A DNA stretch of 64,000 nucleotides, taken from the NCBI GenBank assembly GCA_023630585.1, contig CM042559.1, forward strand, positions 1,172,501-1,236,500, read 5' to 3'. The notes beneath the pieces were generated by a model. That model was not told where the DNA came from. It saw only the letters and a program-made list of their open reading frames with translations, and did not search any database. The stretch is from Cranoglanis bouderius (taxonomy: Eukaryota > Chordata > Actinopteri > Siluriformes > Cranoglanididae). Shown piece by piece: positions 21,301 through 36,300 of the stretch. Position numbers and translations under genes: made by a program. The first letter of the stretch is position 1. The number at the start of each line of letters is the position of its first letter.

Positions 21301-24300
21301 TTTTATTTAGCAGGCGCTATTAAATTGGATTACAAAAAGTTTTTTAACTTCAGGCGTGAGGCTGCAGTGGACTGTTTTATCTCCGTGAAGTTGGCACCCC
21401 ATGAAATTAAATAATCACCAAAACTATGCCATTTGTTTGTGCTACGTTTGTGCTGATTTTTTCTGCAAAAATGAACGTTTGTGCTGGTTTGGTGTTTGAG
21501 CTATTAAACATAATTTTTTTTGGTGTGTGTGACAGCACTCTCCATCCCATGTCACTCAAATTGCTCCAAACCGGCGCCATTCATTTATGCTCAGTTTGTG
21601 CTGTTAAAACAAACACTGTAACTATTTCCCTTCCTTAGATTTAACAAGAATGTTTTTGGGAGCGATGACATCACTCTCCAACCCATTTCATCTAAATCAC
21701 ACAAAACCAGTGCTGTTCGTTTGTGCTCGATTTATGCCATTAAAATTAACATTGTATCTATTTCCCTTCATTAAAAATAACAAATATAATGGGGGCAGTG
21801 ACGTTACTCTCCACCCCATACCATCCAAATTGGTGCAGTTTATTTATGCTCAGTTTGTGCCGGTTTGTGCTATTAAAAGAAACCCTGTAATTGTTTTAAT
21901 GAAACATTTTTGCTGTATCAGTAATGTATCATATCAAGACACCAACACATTTTAATTGTGTATTTTTACAATCCTATCATATATACATAACTGTATATAT
22001 CTATAATTGTACAGTGGGTATAGAAAAGTATCACCCCCCTTTAAAATAATTACATTTTGTTGCTTTTCAGCCTGAAATGAAGACAGACACACTTTTTGTT
22101 TTATCCAGCTGTATTCACTCAGTGCAACGTATAACATCCAAGTGAAAGATATAACACAAACATGTCAGAAAAAAACAGAAAAATAAAAAACTAGAATCAC
22201 TGAGTTGGAAAAAGGATCACCCCCCTCCTAAAAATGACTTGTAAACTCAATAAGGTGTAGCTAATCACCTTCTCAATGGCACACAAAGCCATTTGACTTT
22301 CAACTGTGATCAGCTGTGGTCATTTTGATTAGCTCAGCATGAAAAGAGCTTTCCTGGAGCATTTTGTAATGCAACTGAAGCAAACAATCAACTATGGGTG
22401 GCAAGGCACTGTCAAAAGATCTCAGGAGATCTCAGGAAAGTCAGGAGATGGATACAAAAAAATTTCAAAGGCTTCATCAATGCCTAGAAGCACAGTGAAG
22501 TCTATTATTAAGAAGTGGGAGGTATTTGGTACAACACAGACCCTCCCTGGATCAGGATGTTGCTCCAAACTCAATGAAAGAGCCAGGAGGAAACTGGTCA
22601 GAGAGGCTACCAAGAGGCCTACAGCAACTCTGAAGCAGTTGCCGGAATTTATGACAAAGAGTGGTCATTGTGTGCATGTGACAGCAATATCACAAATTCT
22701 CCACAAATGTGGCTTGTATGGGAGGGTTGCAAGAAAAAAGCCACCCACGACTGAGCTTTGCCAAAACGCACTTTGAAGATTCTGAGGCCACATGGAAAAA
22801 GGTGTTATGGTCAGATGAATTATTTGGCCTCAACACCAAACGATATGTCTGGTGGAAATCCAATACAGCTCACCATCCAAATAACACCATTCCTACAGTA
22901 AAGCATGGAGGTGGTAATATCCTGTTATGGGGGTGTTTCTCTGCAGCAGGGACTGGAGCACTTGTCAGGATAGAAGGAAAATGGATGGGGCAAAATACCG
23001 TCAAATTCTTGAGGAAAATCTGCTGCCCTCTGCCAGAAAGTTGTCAATGGGAAGAAGGTTTACCTTCCAACATGACAATGACCCAAAGCACACAGCAAAA
23101 CTGACCACACAGTGGTTGAAGGAGAAAAAGGTGAATGTTCTTGCATGACCTATTCAGAGCCCAGACTTAAACCCCACTGAAAATCTGTGGAATGATTTGA
23201 AGGCTATAGTCCACAAACGGTCACCATCACATTTAACTGAACATGAGTAGTTCTGCAAAGAAGAGTGGGCAAATATTGCAAAGACTAGATGTGCAAAGTT
23301 AGTAGAGACATATCCCAACAGACTATAGGCTGTAATTAAAAAATGAAGGTAAATAAAAGCAAGGGGGTGATTAAACAAATGAGACAAAAAAAAATTATAC
23401 TTGGATTGTTTTTCTCAATAAATAAATGGCCAATATTTCATATCTGTGAGTGGCAAAAGTATGTGAACCTTTGCTTTCAGTGTCTGCTATGACCCCCTTG
23501 AGGAGCAATAATTGCATCTAAATGTTTCTAGTAACTGTTGATCAGTCCTGCACATCAGCTTGGAGGATTTTTAGCCCATTCCTCAGTACACACACATTTC
23601 TATTTAATTAAGGTCTGGACATTGACTTGGTCATTCCAAAACATTAACTTTATTCTTCTTTAAGCATTCATTGGTAGAACAACTTGTGTGCTTAGGGTCA
23701 TTTTCTTGCTGCATGACCCACTGTCTCTTGAGATTCAGTTCATGGACAGATGTACTGACATTTTCCTTTAGAATTTGCTGGTATAATTCAGAATTCATTG
23801 TTCCATCAATGATGTCAAGCCATCCTGGCCCAGATGCAGCAAAATAGGCCCAAACCTGTTACTGTTACCTGATACTACCATACCATGTTTCACAGATGGA
23901 ATAAGGTTCTTATGCTGGAATGCAGCATTTTCCTTTCTCCAAACATAACGCTTCTCATTTAAACCAAAAAGGTCTATTTTGGTCTCATCCATCCACAAAA
24001 AAATTTCCACATGATCTTTAGCAAACTGTAGAAGGCCAGTAATGATCCTTTTTGGAGAGCAGTGGCTTTCTCCTTGCAACCCTCCCATGCACACTGCCAT
24101 GCGTGTTCTCCTGATGGTGGACTCATGAACATTAGCCAATGTTTGAGAGGCCTTTAGTTGCTTAGAAGTTACCCTGGGTTCCTTTGTGACCTCTTGGACT
24201 ATTACACGTCTTGCTCTTGGAGTGATCTTTGTTGGTCAACCACTCTGGGGAGGGTACCAGTGGTCTTGAAATTCCTCAATTTGTACACAATCTGTCTGAC

Positions 24301-27300
24301 TGTGCATTGGTGGAATCCAAACTCTTTAGAGATGGTTTTGTAAACTTTTCCAGCCTGATTAGAATCAACAGCTCTTTTTATGAGGTCATCAGAAATCTCC
24401 TTTGTTCATGCCATGATACACTTCCACAAACGTGCTGTGAAGTTCAGACTTTGATAGATTCCTGTTCTTTAAATAAAACCTGATTGTCACCCCATTGACC
24501 GAATACACCTGACTCTAATTTCACCTTCAAATTAACTGCTAATCCTAGAGGTTCACATACTTTTGCCACTCACAGATATGTAATATTGGATCATTTTCCT
24601 CAATAAATAAATGACCAAGTATGATATTTTTGTCTCATTTGTTTAAATGGGTTGTCTTTGTCTACTTGTAGGACTTGTGTGAAAATCTGATAATGTTTTA
24701 AGTCATATTTATACAGATATATAGAAAATTCTAAAGGGTTCACAAACTTTCAAGAACCACTGTACATATCTGTATATAACTACACCCATCCATCTAAAAA
24801 TAGCAATTAAAGATTGGAAAAAGAACAGCTGACATTTTCCTGTCTTCAGCTGTCCAGTTTCTGTGAGCGCTGCCCACTGCAGCCTCAGATTCCTGTTCTT
24901 GGCTGACTGGAGTGGAACCCCAGTAAGACAAGGCTGTGGGGCCTGATGGAATCAGACCCAGGCTGTTGAAGACCTATACCAGCCAGCTACATGAAGTGCC
25001 ACAGCTCCCTTCCTAATAGTATAGAAATTACTCCAGCTCTGGAAGACTTCTGTATAGCTCCAGTGCCAAAACAGGATGTCATAGTACTCTTGTGGACAGA
25101 GCAGGCTCATCTTCCTACAGACTGCAATTGTTTGATATCCATGAGAGCAGAGTATTTTTGTGAATTGTTTTAACAAAAGATCAAAAGGTTAAACAATAAA
25201 GACAATTTTTCACAGCCTTCTTTGCTCATATTTACCAAGGGTGCCAATATTAGTGGATGGAATTGTGTATATACACATATACAATACTGTGCAAAAGTTT
25301 TAGGCAGGTGTGAAAAAATGCTGTAAAGTAAGAATGCTTTCAAAAATAGACATGTTAATAGTTTATATTATCAATTAACAAAATGCAAAGTGAGTGAACA
25401 AAAGAAAAATATACATCAAATTAATATTTGGTGTGACCACCCTTGTGCCTTCAAAACAGCATCAATTCTTATAGGTAATCCCAGATAGACTCGATGATGT
25501 TGAGATCAGGGCTCTGTGGGGGCCATACCATCACTTCCAGGACTCCTTGTTCTTCCTTACACTGATAATAGTTCTTAATGCCTTTCGCTGTATGTTTGGG
25601 GACATTGTCATGCTGCAAAATAAATTTGGGGCCTCCCTGATGGTATTGCATGATGGATAAGTATCTGCCTGTACTTCTCAGCATTGAGGAGACCATTAAT
25701 TCTGACCAAATCCCCAACTCCATTTGCAGAAATGCAGCCCCAAACTTGCAAGGAACCTCCACCATGCTTCACTGTTGCCTGCAGACTCATTCGTGTACCG
25801 CTCTCCAGCCCTTCGGCAAGCAACCTGCCTTCTGCTACGGCCAAATATGTCACATTTCATCAGTCCAGAGCACCTGCTGCCATTTTTTCTGCATGCCAGT
25901 TTCTGTGTTTTTGTGCATATTTGAGTCGCTTGGCCTTGTTTCCACGTTGGAGGTATGGCTTTTTGGCCACAAGTCTTCCATGAAGGCCACTTCTGACCAG
26001 ACTTCTCCAGACAGTAGATGGGTGGATAAAGATTGGACTGTGGAGCAATGAAAAAAAGTCATGTGGTCTGATGAGTCCAGATTTACCCTATTCCAAAGCA
26101 ATGGGTGCATTGGGGTAAGAAGGGGAACACATGAAGCAATGCACCAATCATGCATAGTGCCTACTGTACAAGCCTCTGGAGGAAGTGTTATGATCTGGGG
26201 TTGCTTCAGTTAGTCAGGTCTAGGCTCAGCAACATTATGTGGCAATAACATTAAGTCAGCTGATACCTGAATATACTGAATGACCATGTTAACCCGTTAA
26301 TGGAGTTTTTTTCTTCCCTGATGGCACAGGCATATTCCAGGATGACAATGCCAAGATTCATCAAATTGTGAAAGAGTGGTTCAGAAAAATGTGGTTACAG
26401 AAAAATGTTTGTATGCCATTAAAGAAAGCAGAATATTACATAAGAGACCACTTTTCAGACAAAAAACACAATAAAGGCTGCTGGGTTTTACTGCAAAAAT
26501 AAGAAGCAATTGCGAAAGTCAGTGTCCAGAAGAACTGTGGCTGCAAGATGCACAATAAAATTTAGCAGCTTATAAAACTGCACTAATTGTATCAGAGACT
26601 ACTATTTTTATTTATTTAATTTATTATTTTTTTGGTCACACCAGATATTGACTTTTTCATTCACTGTTTACTGCTCTTTACGGTATTTTTTTAAAATGTA
26701 GAATTATTTAATTAGATTATTTTGAAGGCATCTTTGCTCTACAGCATTTCTTTGCATGTGCCCAAAACTTTTGCACAGTACTATATATTTTGTGTCCTTG
26801 TTACTGTGGTTTTCCTTATACTAGCACACACTGAGAGTTCAAATTGTGTATATTTCTTGTAACTAGGGTCTTACAGAGGTATGTTACATAGTGGTGGCCC
26901 ATACGGGGGCTCTCTTTTTTTTTTGAGTGTGTTTGAAAAAGAAAATGGAGGTCACAGGTGACGGTCTGATGAAAATCCACAGTCCTTGTTAAGTTCACTT
27001 TATGTCTCTGATGATGAGAATGTTGATGATAAAGGTGATAATGATGATGTGTTTAACATACAAAGTTATCAGGCTGAGTTTGATCAGGTAAAGGGGGATT
27101 TATTGGCTCTGAAATCTCAGGTTGAGACCATAGATGCTGACTTCAGACAATCTATTACTGAATCTGAATAGAGAAGCAGCCTTAAGGGAGGTGGTAGCTG
27201 CTAGCCTGGAGAGACTGGATGAATCTTTCCATCAGTCTTTGGAGAAACTGGAGAGAGCTGTTGTAGATGCTTGCTTAAGAGATACATTAAATGTGAGAAT

Positions 27301-30300
27301 CAGGTTAAGAAAGCTAAGCAAACCAGTACTCCTACATTGTCTAGATTACATGTTCTTACCCCAGATCCATCTTACATTACTCCTATATCCCATTTCAAGT
27401 CCCCACAGAACATTACTAATTCCAGTGTCCCTCCACCCACTCCCTTGGGTAATACATACACCATAAGTCACCCTATAAGTACTCTGCCCCTTCCAACATC
27501 CCATTCACAAACCCTGCCTGGTGCTTTCTCATTCTGTGCAAGACCTCCTGTCTACTTAGACTTCCTCTACTTTGGCAAAAGGGTCCCACTGGTTTCTGCC
27601 AGGTCTCAGCCGATGGCACTGCTGGACCTCTTCCGATTGTGAAGGGAAGTAAGCCTGATGTGTCTTTCATCTGCTGGAGTAAGTTTCCTTGGCCGACCAC
27701 TGCATCTACGGTTCTCAACATTGCCTGTTTCTTTGTGCTTCTTCAAAAGAGCTTGGACAGCACATCTGGAAACCCCTGTCTACCTTGAAATTTCTGCCTG
27801 GGAGAGACCTTGCTGATGCAGTATAACTACCTTCTGTCTTGTTGCACTGCTCTTGCCAGTCTTACCATGGTGTATGACTTTTGACAGTAAACTGTAAATT
27901 CAGCAATCTCACCTTGTTAGTTCAAGTTCAGGTTCAGTTTATTTGTATAGTGCTTTTAACAATGGACATTGTCCCAAAGCAGCTTTACAGAAATCTATAA
28001 ATTCAGGACATAGATTTTAAATTTATGAATTTATCCCCAATGAGCAAGCCATATGCGATGGTAGCAAGGAAAAACTCCCTTGAGAGGAACCAGACTCAAA
28101 AGGGGAACCCATCCTCATCTGGGTAACACCGGATAGTGTGATTATAAATAAATAAATCCCTTCTATAAATGTACGAATACTCCATGGTCAAATAGCAGTT
28201 GTGAAACCATGAAAAATTTTGTTGAACTTCACCACTGCTCACTGATGCAGACTTGAATGCCAAACTGTTTGTGGCAATTGCAGTCCTAGCCATTATAGCA
28301 TAACTGTTCATATAAATTGAGGTCCAAAGCCATCTTTATGGTTTTTAAGTGGTACCATCCTCAGTAATCTCAATGATCTTTTGGCTGCACCGTGTGGGGC
28401 CATCCTCAACAGCAGCATGTGACTTCCAATTGATGAGATCTCCAACCAGAAGTAGGGCATCAGGATGGATCAGACAGGTTCAGAGAGCAGAAGGGGTTGG
28501 GATCACTGGCATCTCGGGAGTATCGTGTATCTCGGCAGAAGGGGAGAGGGAGAGAGAGAGAGTTAGGTATGCTTATTGTCCTGTAATGGTTAAGGACAAT
28601 GTACTTTGCGTGAGTGAAAGCAGGTACTCTGGCAAGACTAGCTATGACAGAATAACTAAAAGGGAGAGCCAGAAGATAACGCAGACATGAGGGCTCCCTG
28701 GGACATAAGGCGGCCAGCCACTCCACCATCAACAAACCTGGCCTTAGCCGAGTTTGGCTGTTCCTCACCCAGTTTTATTCTTCCTACACAGCTGTTTCTG
28801 TTTCAGCTAATGATTGTGTTTCAACCTACGTATTGAATTGATAATCATTAGCACCTGCTTGGTATAATTGTTTAATCATACACCTGACTATATGCCTACA
28901 TAGTGTTGGGTCTGAGTCTACCTTTGTCGAGTTCGAGTCGAGACAAAATCCTTAACCAATCGAGTCAGAGTATTGTTACATAAATGTAACAATAAACACC
29001 ACTATTACATCTTGCCATTGTCATTTAATATTTTTATTTCATGTCATCAGCACCTCAACTAGTTTCCTATCAAAAAATTGTTTCAATGAAAAAGGGATAT
29101 AGAGGTATATGTAGAACTTTTATGTTATTACAAGTGTATGAAAATACAAATGAACCTGTTTTATTATTGTATCACACTATATTATGTCCTCCAGTTGGAG
29201 TTGACATTTCAGTGATTTAATGCCTCTTGAATGTAGTCATTCAAGCTACCTTCTACAAACTAGTTTGTAGTTCTTAGGCACATGGACAGTGGTGGACCAC
29301 TTTAAGCAAGTGGGGACCACAGACAGAACTAGAGATGTGTTGAAGATGGAGGTCAACACCATGGCTAGTTCGTCAGCAAAATTTTTCAGGATGTGGCCAG
29401 AGATTGCCAGCCTTAAAGCCTTAAAGCCATTTAGGAAATCAGTTGTTCAGATAGGGGAGTCAGCTCTTGAGAAATCAGCCTCTCACTGCATGGGGTTTAC
29501 CTTTATAGTCAGTAATTGCACGTAGTCTGTTAAATTCAATTCAGTTCATTTTTATTTGTATAGCGCTTTTAACAATGGACATTGTCACAAAGCAGTTTTA
29601 TAGAAATACATGAAATTCTGGATATACAGTGGGTATAGAAAAGAATCACTCCCCTTTGAAATAATCACATTTTGTTGCTTTTCAGCCTGAAATGAAGATG
29701 GGCACCGTTTTTGTTTTATTCAGCTGTATTTACTCAGTGCAACTTATAACATCCAAGTGAAAGATATAACAAAGACATGTCAAAAAAAAAATTTTAATTA
29801 AAAAACGGAATCACTGAGTTGGAAAAAGGATCACCCCCCTCCTAAAAATGACTTGTAAACTCAATCAGGTAGCTAATCAACTTCTCAATGGCACACAAAG
29901 CCATTTGACTTTCAACTGTGATCAGCTGTGGTCATTTTGATTAGTTCAGCATGAAAAGAGCTTTCCTGGAACATTTCAGTGCTTGGTAGTGCAACTGAAG
30001 CAAACAATCAACTATGGGTGGCAAGGCACTGTCAAAAGATCTCCGGGATAAAGTTGTGGACAGGCACAAGTCAGGAGATGGATACAAAAAAAATTCTGCA
30101 GTCCACATGGTGCGGTCACCATAAAATTTAACTGAACTTGAGCAGTTCTGCAAAGAAGAGTGAACAAATATTGCAAAGTCTAGATATGCAAAGTTAGTAG
30201 AGACATATCCCGACAGACAAAAGGCTGTAATTAAAGTAAAAGGTGGTTCAACAAAATACTGACACAAGGGGGTGATCCTTTTTCCAACTCAGTGATTCTG

Positions 30301-30306
30301 TTTTTT

Positions 30307-30342
<36 letters not shown>

Positions 30343-33300
30343 CTGACAGTGTTATATCTTTCACTTCGATGTTATAAGTTGCACTGAGTAAATGCAGCTG
30401 AATAAAACAAAAACGGTGTCCATCTTCATTTCAGGCTGAAAAGCAACAAAATGTGATCATTTTAAAGGGGGTGATTCTTTTCTATACCCACTGTAAATGG
30501 TAAATTTATATCCATTCCACAATCTAGGATCGCCTTCATTAAAGTGCGACACCACTACATCTCTGCACTTCTTTGTACTCCGTTATATCACCTGATTTGA
30601 GCCCTCTGTTGTAGGGGGCAGTTAGTTTATTGCCTCTACTAAAGTGGTGTGAGAATATTTTGTGTACTGCATGTACCTAGTTAGAGTAATTTTAAACTAC
30701 TTAAATGAGCCCTTACTGAATGTATTATGACTGACTATAGTTATTTATCATTATCCTGAACTCTTGTCATGGTTTAAGATTATTTTTGTTGTGTTCTGAT
30801 CCTACTGTGTTGTGATCTGATTAGGTCCTTTCAGATGAAGAACAGTTGCTAGCTGCAAGCAATGACTATAATTTTGACCACCCAGATGCATTTGACTTCG
30901 ACCTGCTTGTCTACACACTCCGAAAACTTAAACAGGGCAAGAGTGTTAAGATCCCAGTATATGACTTCACTACACATGGCCGTCAGAAAGAGTGGGTAAG
31001 TACATCATACACACATGCACATTTCATGCTGTATATCCTGGAGATTTTTCTTTTTATCTCAGTATGTGATATGCTATCCATAACCATGTCTCTGACCCTA
31101 CCTGAAAATTATATTGTTGTTCTAATTTGTCTTTATCTGATTAATATATCACGTGATTGAAATGAAAGGTCTATCACACTGACGCAATATACTGTGCTGT
31201 AATTATTTGTCTCTTCTTCTAGAAAACTGTGTATGGTGCCAGTGTCATTATATTTGAAGGAATAATGTCCTTTGCAGATAAGGAGTTGTTGAAGGTATGA
31301 CTTATTTTAAAATATCAAAATCAGAATGTTTTTATTTGCCAAGTGCAGGGTGTACAAGGGATTCTTTTTGGTGCAGTGTCACATATACTACAGAACAGCA
31401 CATCCAGTACAGTGCAGAACAATACAATATAGTACAATACAAAACAGTACAATATATCTGTACAGAAAGACAGTGTGAAAAGTTTAATGCGATATGTGGA
31501 CAATGCTGATACAGCAAAAATGTTAGAGGTTAATAATTGTTATATTTCTGTAATTGAATTTCATAGAAATTGCAGGCACTGCAGGGCCTTCTTGGTGATT
31601 GTGTCTGTGTTACTGTTCCATCTGAGGTCCTGCTGGATGGTTGTGGCCAGGAATTTGTTTGAGTCTGCTCTGCTGACTGTTGAGTGATTTATTGCTATGA
31701 AGGTGCGGTGGACGCTTCCTTCTGAAGTCAATGATCATATCTACATGTTCAGCTCTTGTTAGCATTGCACCATGCCACCAGACCACTCAGTTCTCTTTGA
31801 TAGGTAGACTGATCATTGTTTGATACAGGTCCCACCAAGATGGTATCATCTGCAAAGTTGATGAGCTCACACTCAGAAGTACAGCCATTGATGTAGGAGC
31901 GGGAAGAGAGCACACAACCTTGTGAAGCACTGTTGTTGAGGTAGAGCGGGTCTGAAATGTAGCAACACATTATGTACTGTTTCCTGTTGGAAAGGAAATT
32001 GATAATCCAGTGGCAGACAGATGGAGATGTGTTAAGCTACCTCAGTTTATCTGCATAACATGTACCTATACCTATACATAAACCAGAGCTAAAATCCACA
32101 AATGGAATGTGGCCGTAAGTGAGAGACTTGTCTAGACGCTGCAGTATGTAGTGCAAAGCCACATTTATGGCATCGTCCACAGACCTGTTAGCTCTTTGTG
32201 TGAACTGGAAGGGATCTTGAAGGACATCAGTCATGGTTTGAGGTGATACAAAATCAGTCTTTCGAAGGACTTCATGATTATAAATGCTAAAGCCACCGGT
32301 CTGTAATCATTTAAGCACGTTAATGTCTTGACTAAATACTTTGACACCCATTTTGAAATGAGCAAAACTCAATATACAGTCATGGAAAAAAGAAAGTACA
32401 TCCTTCTTCAATTCTATTTTTAATTTCTCAGCACCTAAATAACAATTTCTCCTCACCAACTTCTATAAACAAACAAATAACCTCAGGTGGCAACAAAAAA
32501 AAACAGATTTCAATATGCAGTCATTTTTCCCCAAAACTTTAGGAAACCAGGTGGGGAAAAAAATAAGTACACCCTTCCTACTTCCACAATCATTAAGAGT
32601 GTAATTAGCAGCCAGGTGTTACTAATGAAATGCACAAAATTAGTTAATCATCTAGAAGTGTGACTACCTCTATTAAAGCCGAATTTTGGCAGTTTGGTGT
32701 TCTGGAGCACTCAGGTGTGTGTCTACATCATGCCAAGAAGAAAGGACATCAGCCATGTGTTCAGAGAACCAATTGTTGCTTCTCGTCAATCTGGGAAGGG
32801 TTATAAGGCCATCTTCAAACAATTTGAAATTCACAATTCTACAATGAGAAGAATTGTTTACAAATGGAGAGCCTTCAAGGCAGTTGGCAGTCTTCCGAGG
32901 AGTGGGGGTCCCAGCAAATTCAGTCCAGTGTCAGACTGTTTAATGCACAGAGATAGAAAGAAAGCCCCAAGAGCTACACCATGTGACCTATAGATCTCTG
33001 TTAGCATAATGCCTGTTTATGTTCACAATCAGAAAAAGACCGAACAATTATGGATTTTATGGAAGGGTGGAAAAAGTCCCTTCTCTCCAAAAAGAATATG
33101 GGGTAAGACTTAGGTTTGCAAAATTACATCTGAACAAACCACAAAAGTTCTGGAACAGTATCCTTTGGACTGACGATACCAAAGTGGAGATGTTTGGTCA
33201 TTATGCACAGCAGCATAAAAAACCAAACACTGTCAAGCATGGTGGTGGAGGGGTGATGATTTGGGCTCTTTTGCAGCCACAGAACCTGGAAAAAAAAAAA

Positions 33301-36300
33301 ACTGGGCTGAAATTGGGTCATGCAACAGGACAATGATCCCAAGTGCACCAGCAAATAGACATCCGAATGATTGAAGAAGATAAAAAAGGTGTTGGAATGA
33401 CCAAGTCAAAGTCCAGATCTCAACCCCACTGAGATGCTGTGGTAGAATCTTAAGAGAGCTCTGCATAAATAAATGCCCTCAATCATCAATGAACTGAAGC
33501 AATGTTGTAAAGAAGAGTGGGCCAAAAATTTCTCCAAAATGATGTGAGAGACTGATAAACTTCTACAGAAAACGATTACTTCAAGTTGTTGTTTATAAAG
33601 GTGGTTCTACATGTTACTGAATTATAGGGTGTACTTATTTTTCCCACCTGGTTTCTGAATTTGGTTTACTTTTGGGGAAAAATGACTACATATTTATATA
33701 TTTATTTATTTTTATAGTCACCTGAGGTTTTTTGTTTGTTTCTAGAAGTTGGTTAAGACCACAAATTGTTATTTAGGCCTAAAACTGAATTTAGGCCTGA
33801 TAACTAAAAACATACACCGATCATAACTATAACATTAAAACCACTGACGGGTGACGTGAATAACATAGGAGATTATTATAACAGCAAAGAATGGGATGTT
33901 CATCAAGCACATTGGCTGTGATTGGTCGGATGTCCACATACTTTGGCCAAATAGTGTATATTCAGTGCATTATATGTTACTGGCTGGTTGACTAAACAAC
34001 TGGTTGGTTGTTTTTTTTTTTTTTTTTCAGTTGTTGGACATGAAAATATTCGTGGATACAGATTCTGACATACGACTGGTACGGAGGCTTAGGAGGGACA
34101 TTTCTGAGCGAGGCCGAGAAATTGAAGGAGTTATCAAACAGTACAACAAATTTGTAAAGCCTGCCTTTGAACAATATATAGAGCCGACCATGAGACTAGC
34201 AGATATTGTTGTGCCACGAGGTGAGTGCTCAAGCTTCATCACCTTACAGATTCATAGAAATTACAACAAATTATGAATTTGAATCTAATATGAATGAAAT
34301 AGTATGATAAACTACATCACTGAAACCTAACCACCAATCTCCACACTTCTATAACATTTATAACTTGCCACATATCTTGGATTATCTAGATCCTGATGAA
34401 TACATACCAGACATAACAATAAGCACTAATTCTCACATAAACACCACTAAATCAAACACACACTGATTTTGTGTCTTGTCTCTTCATAGGGGGTGGGAAC
34501 ATGGTGGCTATTGATCTGATTGTTCAGCATGTGCACAGTCAGCTGGAAGAGGTAAGCCAATCCGCCATTAGATTGCAGTCAGTTAGTCAGCTATTGCAGT
34601 CATCTGGTCAGCTTTTCAGCCTGAAATGCCTAAAAAATAATCAGATTTATGAGATATTCCAGTCTGGCTTCAGATCCTTGCATAGTACTGAAACAGCTCT
34701 TATAAAGGTTCTTAATGACGTTTTAATGGTTACAGATTCTGGAGATTCCGTCATTTTAGTAATGCTGGACCTATCTTCAGCCTTTGATACTGTTGATCAC
34801 AAGATTCTTATCTCTCGATTAGAATCTTTTGTAGGCTGGGGAGGTGCTGTTCTAAGTTGGTTTAAATCTTTCTTAACAAATAGAAGATTTAGGGTTAAAA
34901 TAGGAAATTGTACTTCATCTCTGGGTCTTTCAACATGTGGTGTTCCTCAGGGCTTGATCTTGGCTCCTACTATTTTTTCTCTGTATTTAATTCCTCTGGG
35001 TTCTGTGTTTAGAAAGCATGGTGTTTCTTTTCATTGTTATGCCGATGACATGCAAATATATTTACCAGTAACTAGGAAAAAAAAATGCTGTAAATACTTC
35101 ATCTGCTTGTCTTGAGGATATTAAATCCTGGCTTTCAAAAAATTTTCTCTTCTTAAATACAGATAAAACGGAGGTCATAGTTTTTAACTCCTCAGACCTC
35201 AAGCATCCAAATCACATTGATTTTAAGCACCTTAATTCATTTGTTTCCCCTTCAGTGCGAAACTTGGGTGTAGAGTTTGATAACTCTTTCAAATTCGATA
35301 AACAGATCAGTTCGGGCGTAGGCTCCAGCTTTTTCTTCCTTCGATCCCTTTCTAAAATTAAACCATTTCTTTCTGTAGCTTCCCTAAAGATTGCCATCCA
35401 TGCCTTCATCACGTCAAGGCTTGATTACTGTAACTCGCTGTACTATGGCATTTCGAAAACCCAAATCTCTCGTTTACAGGTAGTACAAAATGCAGCAGCT
35501 TGATTTCTGAAGGGGTGTAAAAAATTTGATCATGTTACACCCATTCTGAGATCCCTGCATTGGCTGCCTGTTCAGTACATAATTGAGTTTAAAATTCCTC
35601 TATTTGTCTTTAAATCATTGAACAATTTAGCTCCGCCTTATCTTACAAACCTACTTCATCCTTACATCCCTACAAGACGATTACGATCCAAGGAAAAACT
35701 TTTCCTCCAGATCACTCGCACTCGTCTAAAGACGAGAGGAAATAGAGCGTTCGAAGTGGCTGGTCCTACTCTCTGGAACAATTTACCATCTCATATTAGA
35801 ACGGCCTCCACTCTACCTGTGTTTAAATCTAGTCTAAAAACTTATCTTTTTTCTGGCATTTAAAAATTGATTTTGTTATAGTTTTGTAATGTGTATTTTT
35901 ACATTACGCTATTAATATTTTACTTATTGTATTTATGCTATTGACAGTGTACAGCACTTTGGTCGGCTTTTAGCTGGTTTTAAATGTGCTTTAGAAATAA
36001 ACTTAAACTTGAACTTGAAATGAAGATGGACACAGTTTTTATTTTATCCAGCTGTACTGTATTTACTCAGTGCAACTTATAACATCCAAGTGAAAGATAT
36101 AACACCAACATGTCAGAAAAAAGTCACCCCCCTCCTAAAAATGACTTGTAAACTCAATCAGGTGTAGCTAATCACCTTCTCAATAGCACACAAAGCCATT
36201 TGACTTTCAATTGTGATCAGCTGTAGTCATTTTGATTAGCTTGAAAAGAGCTTTCCTGGAGCATTTCAGTACTTGGTAGTGCAACTGAAGCAAACAATCA

